Below, piece by piece: positions 36,001-48,300 of a stretch of DNA of 64,000 nt. Below the pieces are notes generated by a model, which was not told the origin of the DNA, did no database searches, and saw only the letters and a list, made by a program, of their open reading frames with translations. Each line of letters begins with the position of its first letter. Position 1 is the first letter of the stretch. Source of the stretch: Phytoseiulus persimilis (taxonomy: Eukaryota > Arthropoda > Arachnida > Mesostigmata > Phytoseiidae); NCBI GenBank assembly GCA_037576195.1, contig CM075103.1, positions 25,048,001-25,112,000 of the forward strand, read 5' to 3'. Made by a program: the position numbers and the translations under genes.

Positions 36001-39000
36001 AGCATGGTAACGAGTCACAACGCTCAATTGATGGACTGAGGACGTCGGAGGATGGACCGGAGGGTGAAGAATCAAGAATACAGCACAGTACACAGGAGAG
36101 GGAAAGGGGGAACTGTGGAGCAAACCCAGCGGCGGAGTTCACAGCTCGGTCTAATGAGTGTCTGGGAATCCAATTTCCGAACCCGAGCTTTTATCGGATT
36201 TGCCATTTTCTTCCGTACATCTCGTTTCGTGTGAGAGTGTAGCACAAAGCTGAGTGAGTCGAATTGTACCGCGAGCTCTCTCCTGATTTCCTGGAGGGGA
36301 CGCTTGCGCGGTGCTGACTGAGAACTGGCAGCGAGCCCGTGCCCCTTTCGTGGGACGAGATGGGCTCCCCAATCGAACGTTGTGGTTCGGCTTCTTTTCC
36401 GTGGTAACTCCCTTGTGATGGTTCAAGATAGACGAGGAGCTCGAATATGTCGTCCTCACATCCAATTCATCGGTCGCGAGAAGCCTGTCTTTTGTCCCAT
36501 TTTCCCAGGACGGTTTATGGTCCTATCGATCCAGATTACAAACCATGAGCCATCCTGGGAAGATACTCGTCGAACGGGTCCAACGTAGTTCCAGAACGAC
36601 CTCGCAGAATCTACTCTTGAGATGACCCTCGCACACCACGGAACACTTCAAGAACCATCTTTAGGCGCTCACGGACTCCCGACATCCTTCTCCATCATCG
36701 TGACGAATCCATAGAATTGTATTCAGACAGCCTGCGGAAGCTTCCAGGGACTCGTCCTGCGGGAGCAGCAGGAGGCGTTTTCAAATCACGGATCAGTACG
36801 CCGTTGAATTGAATCGATATCAAATCGTTGCCCGAACATCGACGCAGCCGAGATTCGTTGTGAAACGGAAATAAGTCGACAGCGGGAGCGTTTGCAAGTT
36901 GTGACCGTTTCCCGGACTCCGCTCAGTAGAGAAGCTTGCTCGGGTGAGAACGAAAGTCAATTAAGTCCCTGACGGCAGGGCGACAACTTCGACTCCTTCG
37001 CCGAGAGCTGCTCCTCGCCTATCAGAGAATCGCTCCGAAACAACTTTGAGCCTCTGTTGCGTGACCGCCTCAGTCCACAAATCCACAAAAAATCTTCGAC
37101 TCCCTCAGCTCGGAGTGAAAGCCGAGTCAATCTCGCGGCAATGCCCTGAACCACTGGCTTTGGATTTAGCTTTCCTGTCTGAGCCGGATCCCCGAATGAG
37201 CGCGTCGGAATTCGAAACTTTCAGAGGAACAGTCGCGACGGAAGGAGGGAAAAAAGCTGAGTGATTTACAACACTTCAGCACTGGGCTGAGGAGGACGGA
37301 TGCCAGGGAGTTGAAGGAACTACGTATTTGATCGATGGATGGATTCATTCATTGATGACATCGAAGACCAACCTGAAGTAGGTGAAAATGAAGGCGGTTG
37401 CCGCTAAGAATATCAGCGAGATGCACGAGAAGATGAGAAGTATACAGGTGACAGTCATGGCAAACGAAGTTGGCGCCACCTCGGAGGGCTGTGATGAAGG
37501 AAGGAGCTTATCCTAATATGCCCTCATTTTGATCCGTTGGAAGTATCATTCAGAGTGATTTCTGGAAGTACATGCTTTCTTCCTTCTACTCTGACGTTCC
37601 AGGACTCGAATATGAAATGAACTCTCGTTATCCTTCATTGGGCGCCAGAAGTCGAAACACCAACGCGCTCCTCCTCTCGCTCCCACCACCCCTTTCTACC
37701 AAAGTTCTCTCCCATCAATCTTTTCCCGGTTTCCTGCCCAAGCTCCCTTTTGGATCTCTCTTCAAAGAGTTCTTGCCCTTCATTATGAACGCGTTGCCAG
37801 GCACGTTGTTCATCATGTTTTCGAGGAAACTGGTCGCGAATTTATGGAAATAACAACTTACGTTGAGTAGCGCCACGCAAGCGTTATAATTTGTTTGGAA
37901 GTCCAGCCAGCTGCCGTTTTGCCCGCAAGTCTTGTAGGCGAGTGCATCTGCAACCACAGAGACCTCAAAACTTCATACCCGTGCTTTTCCTCCGGACACG
38001 CCCCGGCCTCTCACATCATATTATCCCGGAGCGTGCTGAATGCTGTCTCAGGCTCTCAAGTCTCCACATGTGGGTTCGCGAGTTTTTCGGGAGAATCCAG
38101 GTCGTGGCTATGATAACAACTATAATCCGCCCTGATAGCTTCATCGACGGTCACGTCAGGATGTTGGAGAGCGTAAATCGATGGCAATTAGGGCCAACTC
38201 CTTCCATCCTGCCGCCATGACATGCATTGCCGGTCGCAAACTGCGATTCCCGATAATGCATGGAGCATTCTGGCGTTTCCCATCACGTCAGTTCCCAATC
38301 CCGCCGTGGCTTCCTTCCGCGACGGGGAAGGAAGCTGCGGCCTCGGATGGGGCGGGAATCGATCGATTCGACAACACTTCTACGGGTCAAGAGTAGACTT
38401 GTATTTCTGTTGGCCGAGAGTTCGTGGCTTCCGACGTGTTGGAGATACACGAGGAGCTGTTCCATCTCATCTCGGGAGCGAAACTGTTCAATGCATCGAG
38501 CTCTGGCATATCGCTTCCTTGTTTGCGTCGTCGTGGGGCTGAGGAGGGGAACATGCCGACGTGCACTTTCGGGCTCGTCAACTCCGCTGAACGATTTCAG
38601 TCATCTCAGACTTTTCCGTCGATCTCCAAGCGTTCAGCGAGAGAGCTCGTTGAGTTTCGGGAAAACGTAGAGGACATTACATGAGCCCGAAATTCCAGGT
38701 GTGAGAGCCGGACTCGAAATTTTGCAGGAGTCTCCCTGGTCTCCATTCAAACATCAGATGACAGACGGAAAAGTATGGTGGCAAACAAGCGGTACCAAAA
38801 AGCTCCCAATCATCCTCTTCAATCCAGTGCCATGAGGGTCCAGCGAGAGGAACAAAATAATATTCCACAGCTCGTTGCAGTGAACAATTTGGCTCGCGAC
38901 TTTTCCGTCTGTCTCGAATGCTTTCAAGCGGATATTCATCCGTTTTTCATCAACGAAAACACAGGTCTGATTCTAGAGCTCACTAGTTTCTGTGAGAAGT

Positions 39001-39318
39001 TTCTTGCATGATCAGTCGCTCCGCTCTGGAATCGAGGAAGTTCTCTCGATAACCTGCGTCTTTCAGTCTCGTACCTGGGTGTTCCTCGATTGACGGCCCG
39101 AAGGTTTCGAAAATAGACTTGCACGACTTCGCCGCCGTGCTTCCACCTTGGACAGGTGGCCAGCATGAAATTCCATCCCAGACTATCGGGCACCAGTCTG
39201 CGGCCGATGATTCTGTAACGAAGTTACATTTGATTAATGGCAGCGAGTAGATCGACCTCGACACCGGAAACGGTTTCCGGGGGAACGAGACGACCTCTAG
39301 AACCACAACCAGGAGCAC
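26819..39318 (-). CDS. Secretin-family (class B1) neuropeptide GPCR, ten exons
   Basis: Exons, 5' to 3' on the minus strand: 39318-39075, 37947-37862, 37488-37373, 32069-31925, 31432-31273, 31022-30889, 30230-30148, 28556-28418, 27153-27112, 27022-26819. All borders are AG/GT with matching phases and give about 450 residues. The N-terminal hormone-receptor domain has six Cys (KCNF, WCPIVWDG, SCWP, KSCKS, KTCGQNGSW, NAC), then come seven helices and a 67-residue tail. Hallmarks are TYFR-SLHCSRTRVH, WMFVEGLLLH, FIGWGVP, APRLTAV, FLVNIIRILV, LLFPLLGLTHLLF and QGIFVSVIYCFMNSEV. Such receptors sit in the plasma membrane, bind neuropeptides and usually signal through Gs/cAMP. From memory, TM6-TM7 resemble CRF/DH44 receptors and TM3-TM5 also resemble PDF receptors, so I leave the ligand open. 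The signal-peptide exon is missing and the first exon's 5' border is tentative. No breaks were seen. Confidence 0.92.
27112..27153 (-). CDS. GPCR micro-exon: helix 7
   Basis: A 42-nt exon encodes GIFVSVIYCFMNSE. The preceding exon ends in Q, giving the invariant Q-G of helix 7. Bordered by ttccag and gtgagg, phase 0 on both sides. A 42-nt helix 7 exon is a known feature of vertebrate class B receptor genes as well. Confidence 0.92.
28418..28556 (-). CDS. GPCR exon: helix 6 and extracellular loop 3
   Basis: KKAIKATILLFPLLGLTHLL is helix 6 with the P-L-L-G kink. FCINPQEADV resembles the F-x-NP-x-E of CRF receptors; LTNATLQSSQ leads into helix 7. The acceptor is attccag and the donor CAG|gtatgg; 139 nt. 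Confidence 0.93.
30148..30230 (-). CDS. GPCR exon: helix 5 and intracellular loop 3
   Basis: VNFMFLVNIIRILVTRVKAV is the classic end of class B helix 5 running into the G-protein-contacting loop, ending NTQF-AA|gtgagt (phase 2). The acceptor is ttccag; 83 nt. Confidence 0.93.
30889..31022 (-). CDS. GPCR exon: helix 4 to start of helix 5
   Basis: VPLAFCVPWALQ completes helix 4. MEEEMGSSTCWEGY is extracellular loop 2 with the conserved CW. WLWLIIAPRLTAVT enters helix 5 with the family's P-x-L motif. The acceptor is cctcag and the donor gtaagt; 134 nt. Confidence 0.93.
31273..31432 (-). CDS. GPCR exon: helix 3 to start of helix 4
   Basis: PWFCKTILLL carries the Cys that pairs with extracellular loop 2. 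INWMFVEGLLLHSRITTSIF is the class B helix 3 signature (W-M-F-V-E-G-x-x-L-H). The exon ends FIGWG, split G|GT at the gtgagt donor. The acceptor is attccag; 160 nt. Confidence 0.93.
31925..32069 (-). CDS. GPCR exon: first intracellular loop and helix 2
   Basis: It opens SLHCSRTRVHLNL, the conserved first intracellular loop of class B receptors (compare SLRCTRN-IH in relatives), followed by helix 2 (VVSLIINSIMLISLSM) and an acidic extracellular loop (NSGDEEDAG). It is bordered by tttttcag and gtgagt; 145 nt. It follows a 5.3-kb intron, the largest in the gene. Confidence 0.9.
32070..37372 (-). other. Large intron of the GPCR gene
   Basis: 5.3 kb without recognised coding sequence. It contains decayed satellite monomers in opposite orientations at 34261-34385. 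Confidence 0.6.
34261..34385. repeat. Orphan satellite monomers, inverted pair
   Basis: GGAGGTGATTCCGAGGTCGA (34269 on) is the minus-strand form of the satellite core. GGATCGACCTGGGAATCACC (about 34355) is the plus-strand form. Both lie within an intron of the GPCR, far from any array. Confidence 0.5.
37373..37488 (-). CDS. GPCR exon: transmembrane helix 1
   Basis: A 26-residue hydrophobic helix (within AMTVTCILLIFSCISLIF and on to FIFTYF) ends at the class B signature FR, split by the intron (TTCAG|gttggt). The acceptor is atcacag. 116 nt, phase 0 to phase 2. Confidence 0.9.
37862..37947 (-). CDS. GPCR exon: hormone-binding domain, second part
   Basis: ALAYKTCGQNGSW and TNYNACVALLN supply Cys5, the conserved Gly-Trp and Cys6, with an N-glycosylation site (NGS). 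It is bordered by ttgcag and gtaagt, 86 nt, and joins the previous exon in phase 1 (G|AT gives Asp). Confidence 0.9.
39075..39318 (-). CDS. GPCR exon: hormone-binding domain, first part
   Basis: It holds four of the six domain cysteines: LIKCNF, then WCPIVWDGISCWPP, then KSCKS. The Cys1-Cys2 spacing of 11 residues fits the family, so the frame must extend upstream of 39212 rather than start at the weak acceptor there. The donor is CCAG|gtacga (phase 1). The 5' border at a ggctcag acceptor is one of three candidates up to about 39370. A hydrophobic stretch (VLLVVVLEVVS) lies at the start, but there is no ATG. Confidence 0.75.
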
Positions 39319-42300
39319 CTGAGCCAAGGTACCGTTGAGGCGCCTGGAGAGAGCCTGAAGGGTCGGTGATTGCGATGACAGAGCTCGATTGCAAGGGTTC
39401 TTTCAGACTTCTTAATGACTCAATGTTGAGCTAGAGATCGAGCGAATCAGAATCGGCCCAATTGAGCTAAGTTGAGTCTGGTCTATTTGGACAATGGCTG
39501 TCCGAGAATAGGAAGTTTAGGTCTTCCACGAGATGAGGGCTCAGTTCGGAAGCCCGGGGATGAGTAGACCGAACCCAGGTTGAATCGATCGTCGTTTCGG
39601 GCCGTCTCTCGTGCTGAGCAGTGAGCCCAGCAAAAGGTAGCTCGAGACAGTCATCCGACTTGGAACCCTCCAGTATTCGAAGTTTTCGGACAAAAAATTA
39701 ATCGCCGTCGCTCGCGATCCGTTGGTTCTATAGCTACAGGTTTATCGCGGTGGCTACGATGAATGCGCAAACCAGAATTATTTAAGAACTGTGCGCACAA
39801 GTATAGACTCTCCGTTTGACCCCTTTCATCGCGGGAAGGAACCCGAGAGCGATTCTGGCAGGTGAAACCACACAATGCTGTTCAGCTAAGCGTGAGCTTC
39901 AACGATAATTTTCCACTTTGAATCCTCCCTCGAGGGGCATCTTCCAACGAAGCGGAGGTATCTTCCATTCTGTGCAAGACCTCGCGCGGGAATGCTCGGC
40001 TCGTGAAGATGGAACGTCACACCGAACATCAGGCATGCTATTCCATGCCAGGACCTCAATCGAATATCGAGGGGATCTTGCAAGCCGAGCACGGGGGGGG
40101 GGGGGCAACGGACAACATGACCCCTGGAAACGCAGAGTAATCGAGGTGGAGCCTCGCCGATTCGATTATCTGATCCATGAACACTGGTATTCATTTCCGG
40201 CTCTTGCTCGAAAGTTTCTTCCGATGGTACGGCTGATAATGATCAGCAAGGGCCCCATTCATAAGGGCTTGGTTTGCCATGATTGTTCCAAGGGTCCAAC
40301 AGTCCATCAGAACGAACTTCCTAATCACGAGATTCTCAGTGCAGGAGTTCCTCTCACTAAATCGTCTCGTACATGTTCACGTATTCTCTCCAATAACTTC
40401 AGGTGGGCTATTTCCGTTCCAGCCGCGATATATATATATTTTTTGCGATCAGTGGGCTCCGTGATTCGGTGTGCGCTGTTCGGCCGAGACCCATGTGTCT
40501 CCGGATGAATGCGGATTTACATCGAAAGGGATCAACTTCCAGTGGACCTGCGGATACATCAAACAATTTTTGCATGCAACGTGTGTGAGGCCGCCCCTTC
40601 GGATGCGATTGGCCACGCTCGCGCAGTCTCCAGAGGAGGCTCCATCTCCTGTTGCGGCTGCTGAAAACACACACCGGAACGATCGAGGTCCAAATATGAG
40701 AGTTTTTCGTTCCGAGAGCTCCGTCCCCAAGATACCGTCATTGTTCCTTCATGACAGCATTTCCGGCTATCGAGAACCTGATACCAAATGCCACTGAGCT
40801 GATTGTGAGCTTCGAGATAATTCTTTCTCCAGACCAGATATCTCCTCCTTTCCGCTATCACGAGAGCTCCGGAGAATTCGAAATTTAGGAATTCTCTTCC
40901 GCTCGGCCGAACGCCGCTTAGGAATCCCAAGCAGCTTGTTTAGAGGTTCCGATGTTTACTCGGTGGGAATACAATAAAACGTTCTTTCAGAGGAGATCTC
41001 CTTACAACAACATTCATCAGATGTTCTCATCCGTCCGTCCGCACTCACCCGCGCACTGGGTTCCCTCAAGACATCAAGTAAACACCTGTCTCGTACTTCT
41101 AATTCGTATTCCAAGCTCCTTCTTGGTGAGGTTTCGACGAGGAATCCAGTGCAGCCTTGGAATTGATTAGTCCACAACACGCGTGCCGGTTCTCCGAAAC
41201 GTTGCTCAGAGCCAACATCTCCGAACCTGATCACGTGGTTGAGTCGCGAAAATAAACAACGTTCCGTCCACCGATCCCCTCTGACTCAATGTGGAGCACT
41301 TCAAACGTGTCGCCCGCTTTGAGTGACGTGTCATATAGTTTTATGAAACGAACTCAGAGAGGAGCTCGATGGAACGAACCAGATTGACGCACGCACGCTC
41401 ATTCCACGAGCTCTGCGTGCCAAACTGGCTGTCTTGTGAGAGCAGCGGAGGCTCACTGCGACACATAACCCGCTCGACGATTTCGCCGCGAAAGCGACGA
41501 AGTACCCGCGAGCGATTTCTGCCTCTTGCCAGAACTAGGTACTTGTCGGTCGCGACGTAAAGCACTACTCTGGACGAGGCGAATTAGAACGGCGCCGATC
41601 TCGCGGTCGTCGACTCGCCAAAATGGAGAGAGAGGATCGCCGTGGGCTCGATTCTTTAGAAGTGCGGCTCTGAATGCGTGGAATTCCTTGTGAGAACGGA
41701 TTTCCGCGTGACCAAACGAGACATCAGAGTTGGGTCGACTCGACAGGGACGCGTGCTGTTCGATGAGTACGAATAACGAGCGCACGTCGCCGCAGCATGT
41801 AGGTGGGTGCAGCTGTCGACAAGTAGGTCCGCCAATCGAGTCAGGTCGTAGGGGAGTGTGAACAGCGTGCTACATGGAGCGGTCATCCCGTGGTGAGTAT
41901 TCGCAGAAGTAACTGAGCGGACTGGACAGGACGCTCGGAAAGCACTAACGTGAAGAAATGATGTGCTCGAAGTGCGCTGTCCTGTTGCAGGGGGTGAGCC
42001 AGGTGTGAGTTTAGAACAGTTACGTCACGAGGAGACGTGACTGATGACGTCCGAGGATAAACGGCGTCTCCTACCTCCTCTCGAGTCGGGGAACTGTGCG
42101 CAAGCATATTACTCAATAGGGAGAATGCGTAGCAAAAATAGCCACAAGTTTTCTTCCCTTGTTGACATAATATCGTCAAGCCCCTCATGTTGACTCTTAG
42201 AGGCTCTGATAGCGTTTTCGCACGGCGCAGCTCTGTCGGACGAGAAGTGGGTTTGGCGAGAGTACATTCCGTTCTTCATGCGAGGACTCATGGACACCGA

Positions 42301-45300
42301 CTCACTTGAGCAGATTCTGACCTGGAGATTCTCCATGATTTTTTGCGCAGACGTCCCTCATTGAAAGGCCCCATTTCTTCACGAGTGCTCCTTCTCGAGA
42401 CGTTGAGCTCGCTGACTTCATCCTGGACCCCGCCCGGATTCGGCTCAAGAGGGGTTCATGGAGAAGTGTCAAGTGGTATTTCTGTCGTCGTTGGAAACGT
42501 CCCTACAGAGGGGTCAGAACAGGTGGATGGTACTTCGTCCTCTGTGCAATGGAGCTCGCCCACTTCTGCCACCGTCTGAAGCGATTCCTGGAGTTCTTGA
42601 AGGGCGGCGAACTTTGAACGCGTGGGATTCTCTGATGGATTGATTTGTGCGAATCCGAAAATTTCTCGAACCTCGACGGAGATCTGCTCTGTTCCGATGC
42701 GATTTAGCGCGACGAACTCGGCTGTTCGGAGAGAAAGCGGTCGGTATGAGCTGATTCTGTACCGTTATTCGACTATTCATCGGGTCGTTGAACTCGTGGA
42801 TTGTTCCTCGGACTCGATTGAATCTCGGCAGGTGTTGCTAGAAGTTCGAATACGATCGGCGTGAAGAACGCTGCTCGTTGAATTTCAGCTCGATTCCGGG
42901 CCTTCCAAGAGCACCTCACTGCTGCGTCTCGCCCAAGCTGTTTTCCGCTTTTTTGTCCCTGCTCTTCTCATCGGAATCCGCCAAGAACTCCGGCCTCTTT
43001 CCCTCTTCTTTCTATCTTCTTCTGAATCTAGGCACCCGCGCTTAACGGCTCCGTATTCCCAGCTCCACAAAGTAAACAGAGGTCTTATTCCTGAAGATCT
43101 CTAGAAGCTAAAGATGGATGGGAAGCTATTGTGAATTCCCAAATCCATACAGGTGCAATGGACTCAGCCCTCCTTTCGACGAGAGCTCCGGAATCAGTTC
43201 CCTCTTCCGACACAGTTTCGCAAGAGAGTTCCATCGTCTGTCTCCCGGACGAGTCTCCCACAAAGCTGCACTTTTGGGAGGGAAGCCTGGATTTTTCATG
43301 AATTCCTAAGGGCTCGTAATGAACAGCCCAACCAGGGAGAATCCAGCCGAGGATGAAGTGTCCGCTCTGCAGCCTCCAGATGTGGGAAAACGGTGATAAA
43401 AATCAAGCTGTGATTTCCGAATGAGTTCAACTAATTACCGCGCCCACTTCTCCGTGCAATAACCATTTTCATTCAATGTGAATGGCCCTCCTCTGTTTGA
43501 GCCTGCGGCGGGATCAGCTGATAAGTGCCGGCCGACAACAGCTGTCCTTCTCGAAGCTGGACGCAGGGACCGAGCACGTTTTTCCGCCTCGGAGACTGAT
43601 TAAAATCGTTTGAGCTTGACTTTCAGTTTCGCTCCACAGCGCTCAACAGCGGATCATCTCTGTCATCGCACCCGGCGGTCTGAGTTCTCCCTTGCATTCG
43701 TCCTCTCGCCTAATAGAATTCAGCTCTCGGGAGGGTTCTAGACTCCGCTCCACGAAGAACTCCTCTCCAACACCTGCTTTGAGTGACATCAGATTCAACC
43801 ATTCTTCCGCTTCGCTCACGAAACCTTCCCTGTCTACACCGTTTTCCCCCGTCGATCCCCGTTCATGCCCCTCTTGCTCTTCCACCCTGTCCCTGTGTCT
43901 TTGCTCCTCTCCATTTTCTCCTCTTCCCCTCCTTCGTCGTCTAGGGGCCACTCCCGTTCTCTGAGGTTCCGTACACTCTCTCCCGCCAACACCTTCGATG
44001 GCCAGGCGTTCTACCGTTTCGGGGCTCCACACAATGTTTGTATGAGTCCCTTTATCACGATCCAGCTCGCTCCGCATCCGCCTCGTCTACCCCGGTTTCG
44101 TTTCTCACGGGCTTTCGCGAAGCAGTTCTCCGAAGCGGAGGAAGTTGCTCTTTGGGAACCCAATGTGTTCCGTCAAAACGGTGGAGAGAGAGGAGGACTC
44201 CCAGCAGATGGAGTCCGTCATAGGTGAACAGAGACGACAACCTTGTGGCGGAACATCCTTCTAAGGACTCGCTCAAGGGTTGATACGGCGTTTTTTCCTG
44301 TTTTATCGGGTCGCCCTCCTCAGTTTTTCCCGATTTTGACTCCTTTCCTACGTCGTGGAGGGGATGCAACGTTCAGAAGTTCAGGACGGCCGTTTCTTCA
44401 GATCACGATGCGCAGTCCGGTGTCGCTCACTGAATAGTTGAGCTTCGGAACATGCCCGCCCTTCCAAGCTGAAGAGGGCTTTGCAAAGTCGAACCCAGCT
44501 GACTCGGAAATTTTCCAACAAATCAGTTTCCAAGAAGAGATTCCGCGCAACGTCAACGTCCCATCGATCGTTTTCGTCTGATAAAATCATCAAGAACAAA
44601 GTGGTTCCACACCCACCCACACCTATTTTCACGCCCGCACACAAACATATTCCCTCCTCCAAGAATATGTTTGGCTTATAGACCATGTGGAAAGTTTCGA
44701 ACACCGAACTGTTCTCGACTGCAACATCAAGCGAAGAGAGCTCTGGACAAGGCCAAATTTTCCACCTCTTCTTCTGCCACTGGCGGTGATTAAATTTTTC
44801 TCCTCTCCATCCGAGCACGATGTCATTGAGAACCGAAATCGAACGCTGCGTGGCGCGCTTCTTCGTCTAGCTTCTCGAAAGGACTTCGTTTTCTTCGCTG
44901 TTTCTGCTGTCTGCTGTACAAAAACCGTCCAGCTCTTTGCATCGGCCTTGGGCCACCACAGAACTCAGTCCGCTCCTTACCCATGAGTTCTGCCCTTCAT
45001 TCCCTGCTTCGGAGTGAATCATCCAACGCACTCATCTGCCCAAGAAGCTCGGCCTACTACAGAGAACCGGATCAGAAATAGCTCCGTCGAACGCGTCCGC
45101 GGAGAAAGGCTTCGAGTTTGTGTAGGAGACGTTAGAAACTGAATGGGAGCGCGACATGATGACAACGCTTGCCTTCCGAAAGTATAATATTTTCGAGGAA
45201 TTTCAAACTCCAAGTCGGTCGTAGCCTTTGAATCGTCAACTCATCGTATTTCGATAATGGGACCTGGGCGAGATTGAGGAATACTAGAAGGCGAATCGAG

Positions 45301-48300
45301 GAAATGGAAGAGGGGTCAGAAAATGAAGTAAGGATTCGAGATTTTCCCCGAAACATTGTCGCGTGTCACAAAAATTCTCATTTCGATTTTTGGAACTCAA
45401 AAACGAACCCTTTCCGGGATCTGTTTTTTTTGAATCTGGGATTTTGTGAACGCAAGACTTCTCAGTCAAGAGTGAATGACTACTGGAAACTACATCGAAA
45501 AGGAATGGATCTTGTCCGAGCCCCACCTTGGGCGCGAGGAACTGAGCACCAGCTATGTGTAGTCACACTGAGCCCCGAAGCCGCCCTCTACTTGGAGGAG
45601 CCTCTCGAGTTGTTAGTTTCAGGCTCACTCTCGAATATTCGGAGAAACAGGACCGTGTCCTACACTCCGGGGCTAGAAGTTTCTATCACGAATGGGCTGG
45701 ATAGACACACAGGTACTCATTCGGAAGTTCCGTAAGCTGAGCCGGCTCGACCGGTCCGCATTGGAAACAAGGGTCTCCGTTCAAGTGGTGAAAGTATGAT
45801 CGCTCTGATGGAACTCATTTCCGGCAGATACACAGCCTGTTTCAGAAGATTTCCTGATGGAAACGATGGGAAACCATCTTTCTCCCCAAATCAGGTAGAA
45901 AAACTCGGGGCGACAGCTATGCACTCGCCTTCCAATTTCGCGAGATCTGATTGAAATTCGCATTGAAATTCAGACATGATTGAAGATTCAAAGAGATGAT
46001 TTCTCGAAGCGTGGTTTTACTCCCTTGATTCTCTGGGCGACTAGAGTGGGGAGCCGTATGCATAGTTTCAAGGGCGTTTCGAGATCCCATCGGAGTTCAA
46101 AGACCTCGGATGTACCTGAGGCAACCTTCAATATACCTTCGGGTTCTACCTCGGCGTTCGAGAAGGCATCCGGAGTCCAGTTTCGACTCCAAGTACCCGT
46201 GTATGACTCCGTATCCGTATATGCAGGTGTTTAGGAAACGCTGTTTCGAATCAGTTTCCATGAGAGGGTTCTATCAAGATCCGGGAGTCCGACCCCCTGT
46301 TGAGATTTCAACGCCATGTCAGCGGTGGTGATGATTTCGACTTCAGATGTCCGCGGAAATAAGTTGTTCGAGGAGCCGCGGTTCTCTCGGTGCCGCAATT
46401 GCTGCGAGGAATCGGATAAGCAGCCGATATCAACCGCACGACCCGGTGGGCGCATTGAAGTGCCGATGGGTTAGCCTCAGACCGATCGAAGGCCTTTTTC
46501 AAACCATTTCAAACAAGCCAGGAAATCTCTTGTATAAGGCGGAAGCGTCAGGACATACGAGCCCAGCTGGAGTGACGCAATGGAAAAATAGTCTCCTCGA
46601 TCCAGGATCAGTCAAAGAGTTTGTCTCACAAGCGTGCTGAATGACCTTTACACATTCAGAAGGCCCACACGAAGACTGTCTCTACACAGCGGAAAAGTTT
46701 GGGACTCCTAACGATCGCGAGTGAGAGATACGGGCTGGCGACGGGAACTTTCGGGATGAACCCATGCTACATCTCATGGCTTTGGAGCACATATTCCGAA
46801 GTTTTGGGCATTCGAGGCTTGACGAGATTCGTCGATACACGGATCGCTGGACAACGTGAATCCATTCCCACAGCCTTTCCAGGGAGAGCGCTCCACATTG
46901 CGGGAGAAGCTCCGCAATCCTCTGCGACCGCTCAGCTTCTCATGACATAAATGGAGTCTGGTCGTCGGGTTAGAGGCTCTGGGAATCGGAGAGTGACAGT
47001 TCGTCGCTTCATCAACCTTCAGACGCTCCGATCGCCGCTGCAGGAACCGGATCGAGCGATCCCTGACCACGAATTGTTCTCCTCTCCCTTTTCCGCATTG
47101 CATCGATTACGTGGGTGTCTGATCTCCGTTAGTTCGCTTCACCAACCTCGCCTGAATGGAGATTCTGATTTACGAATTCACTAGAGATCCGAATGCCCCT
47201 CCACAATCACCTTCTCCATTACCGAAGCCGAGTCATTCGCTGAAACGAGCTTGTTATTCCAATCGACTCCGAAGCTCAACAATCGATCCCAATCACTTGA
47301 GGGGGTCTCGATACATCCAGTCCTCATCGTTCTGAACTCGCCGTTCCTGGGCTTCTCCACGTTACGGGCTAACTTCGCTCACAACAGCGCCTCCGCGATG
47401 GAGCAATCTTCTTTGATTGGTATTAGAATTCCTGTTCACCTCCTTACCACGGATCACAGCGATTCGGGCCTTTGAGAAATCGAAGAGGAACTCTCAGATC
47501 AGTAGTTCGGGAAACAGGCCGAGTATGCGGAGCCTTTGATGTGATTCTCAGAGAGGAGGACAGATATGCTTTCCTTTTACATGTGCTTACCGATGCCGTC
47601 TCCAGGGGCGCAGCCAACTCTCGCGGTCATTCTCGTGCTGTTTCGAGAGGGAGCCGCAGTCGCTGCTGACGATCGTCGGGATGGAGCACAACAGGCCCAC
47701 CCTCTTTCCCCCGAGCTGCTTCGCCCGTCAGCAAAGTCGCGCAGTGCTGTTATGCTCAGTTGGTCTCACACAGGACCTACTTCATCCCCCGACAAGGGCG
47801 ATCCAACGGAACGAGCCCTGCCACGAATTTTCACTCAACTCCTGAGCTTCGCATTCATATCTCTCGATTCGTTCGAACATCGATTTCACTCATCTCTGTC
47901 AGCTCTGGTACCATCATGCACCAGAACGTGGCCGATCGCTCGGCGAAACCCGCCACCTAAGTCAATTTCGAAATGATCGGTCTCTTGGGTGGAGATCCGT
48001 CGAGACACTCGGAACACAGCGGGCCTCTAACGCGCCTCACTCGCACATGAACGATTCATGATAGCTACGCTCGAAAAGTGTTCGTTATTCTCTCAGCACA
48101 CGAATTTCTGTTTCATCCAATTCCGGAGCTGGAACAATGCGCAGGCGGGACCCGCAACCGGCTACAGTTGGATGAACAGAGCCGATCCCCGGGGGCAAAG
48201 GATATGTTGCTCGAAAGGAGAGATAATGATGCTCATTATCTGCATGCTTCGCTCATGAGCCGCTTTCCTTCGCTCACTCTTGCTCCGAGCCGGATTGGCA

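Noticed and set aside
39075-39212. Acceptor ttacag at 39213 as the 5' border of the first GPCR exon
   Set aside because: It would remove the first domain cysteine (KCNF), whose spacing to the next cysteine fits the family, and it has a poor pyrimidine tract.
43643-44369. Arg/Glu-rich minus-strand frames suggestive of a retroelement tail
   Set aside because: Low-complexity composition only, with no enzyme domain and no terminal repeats.
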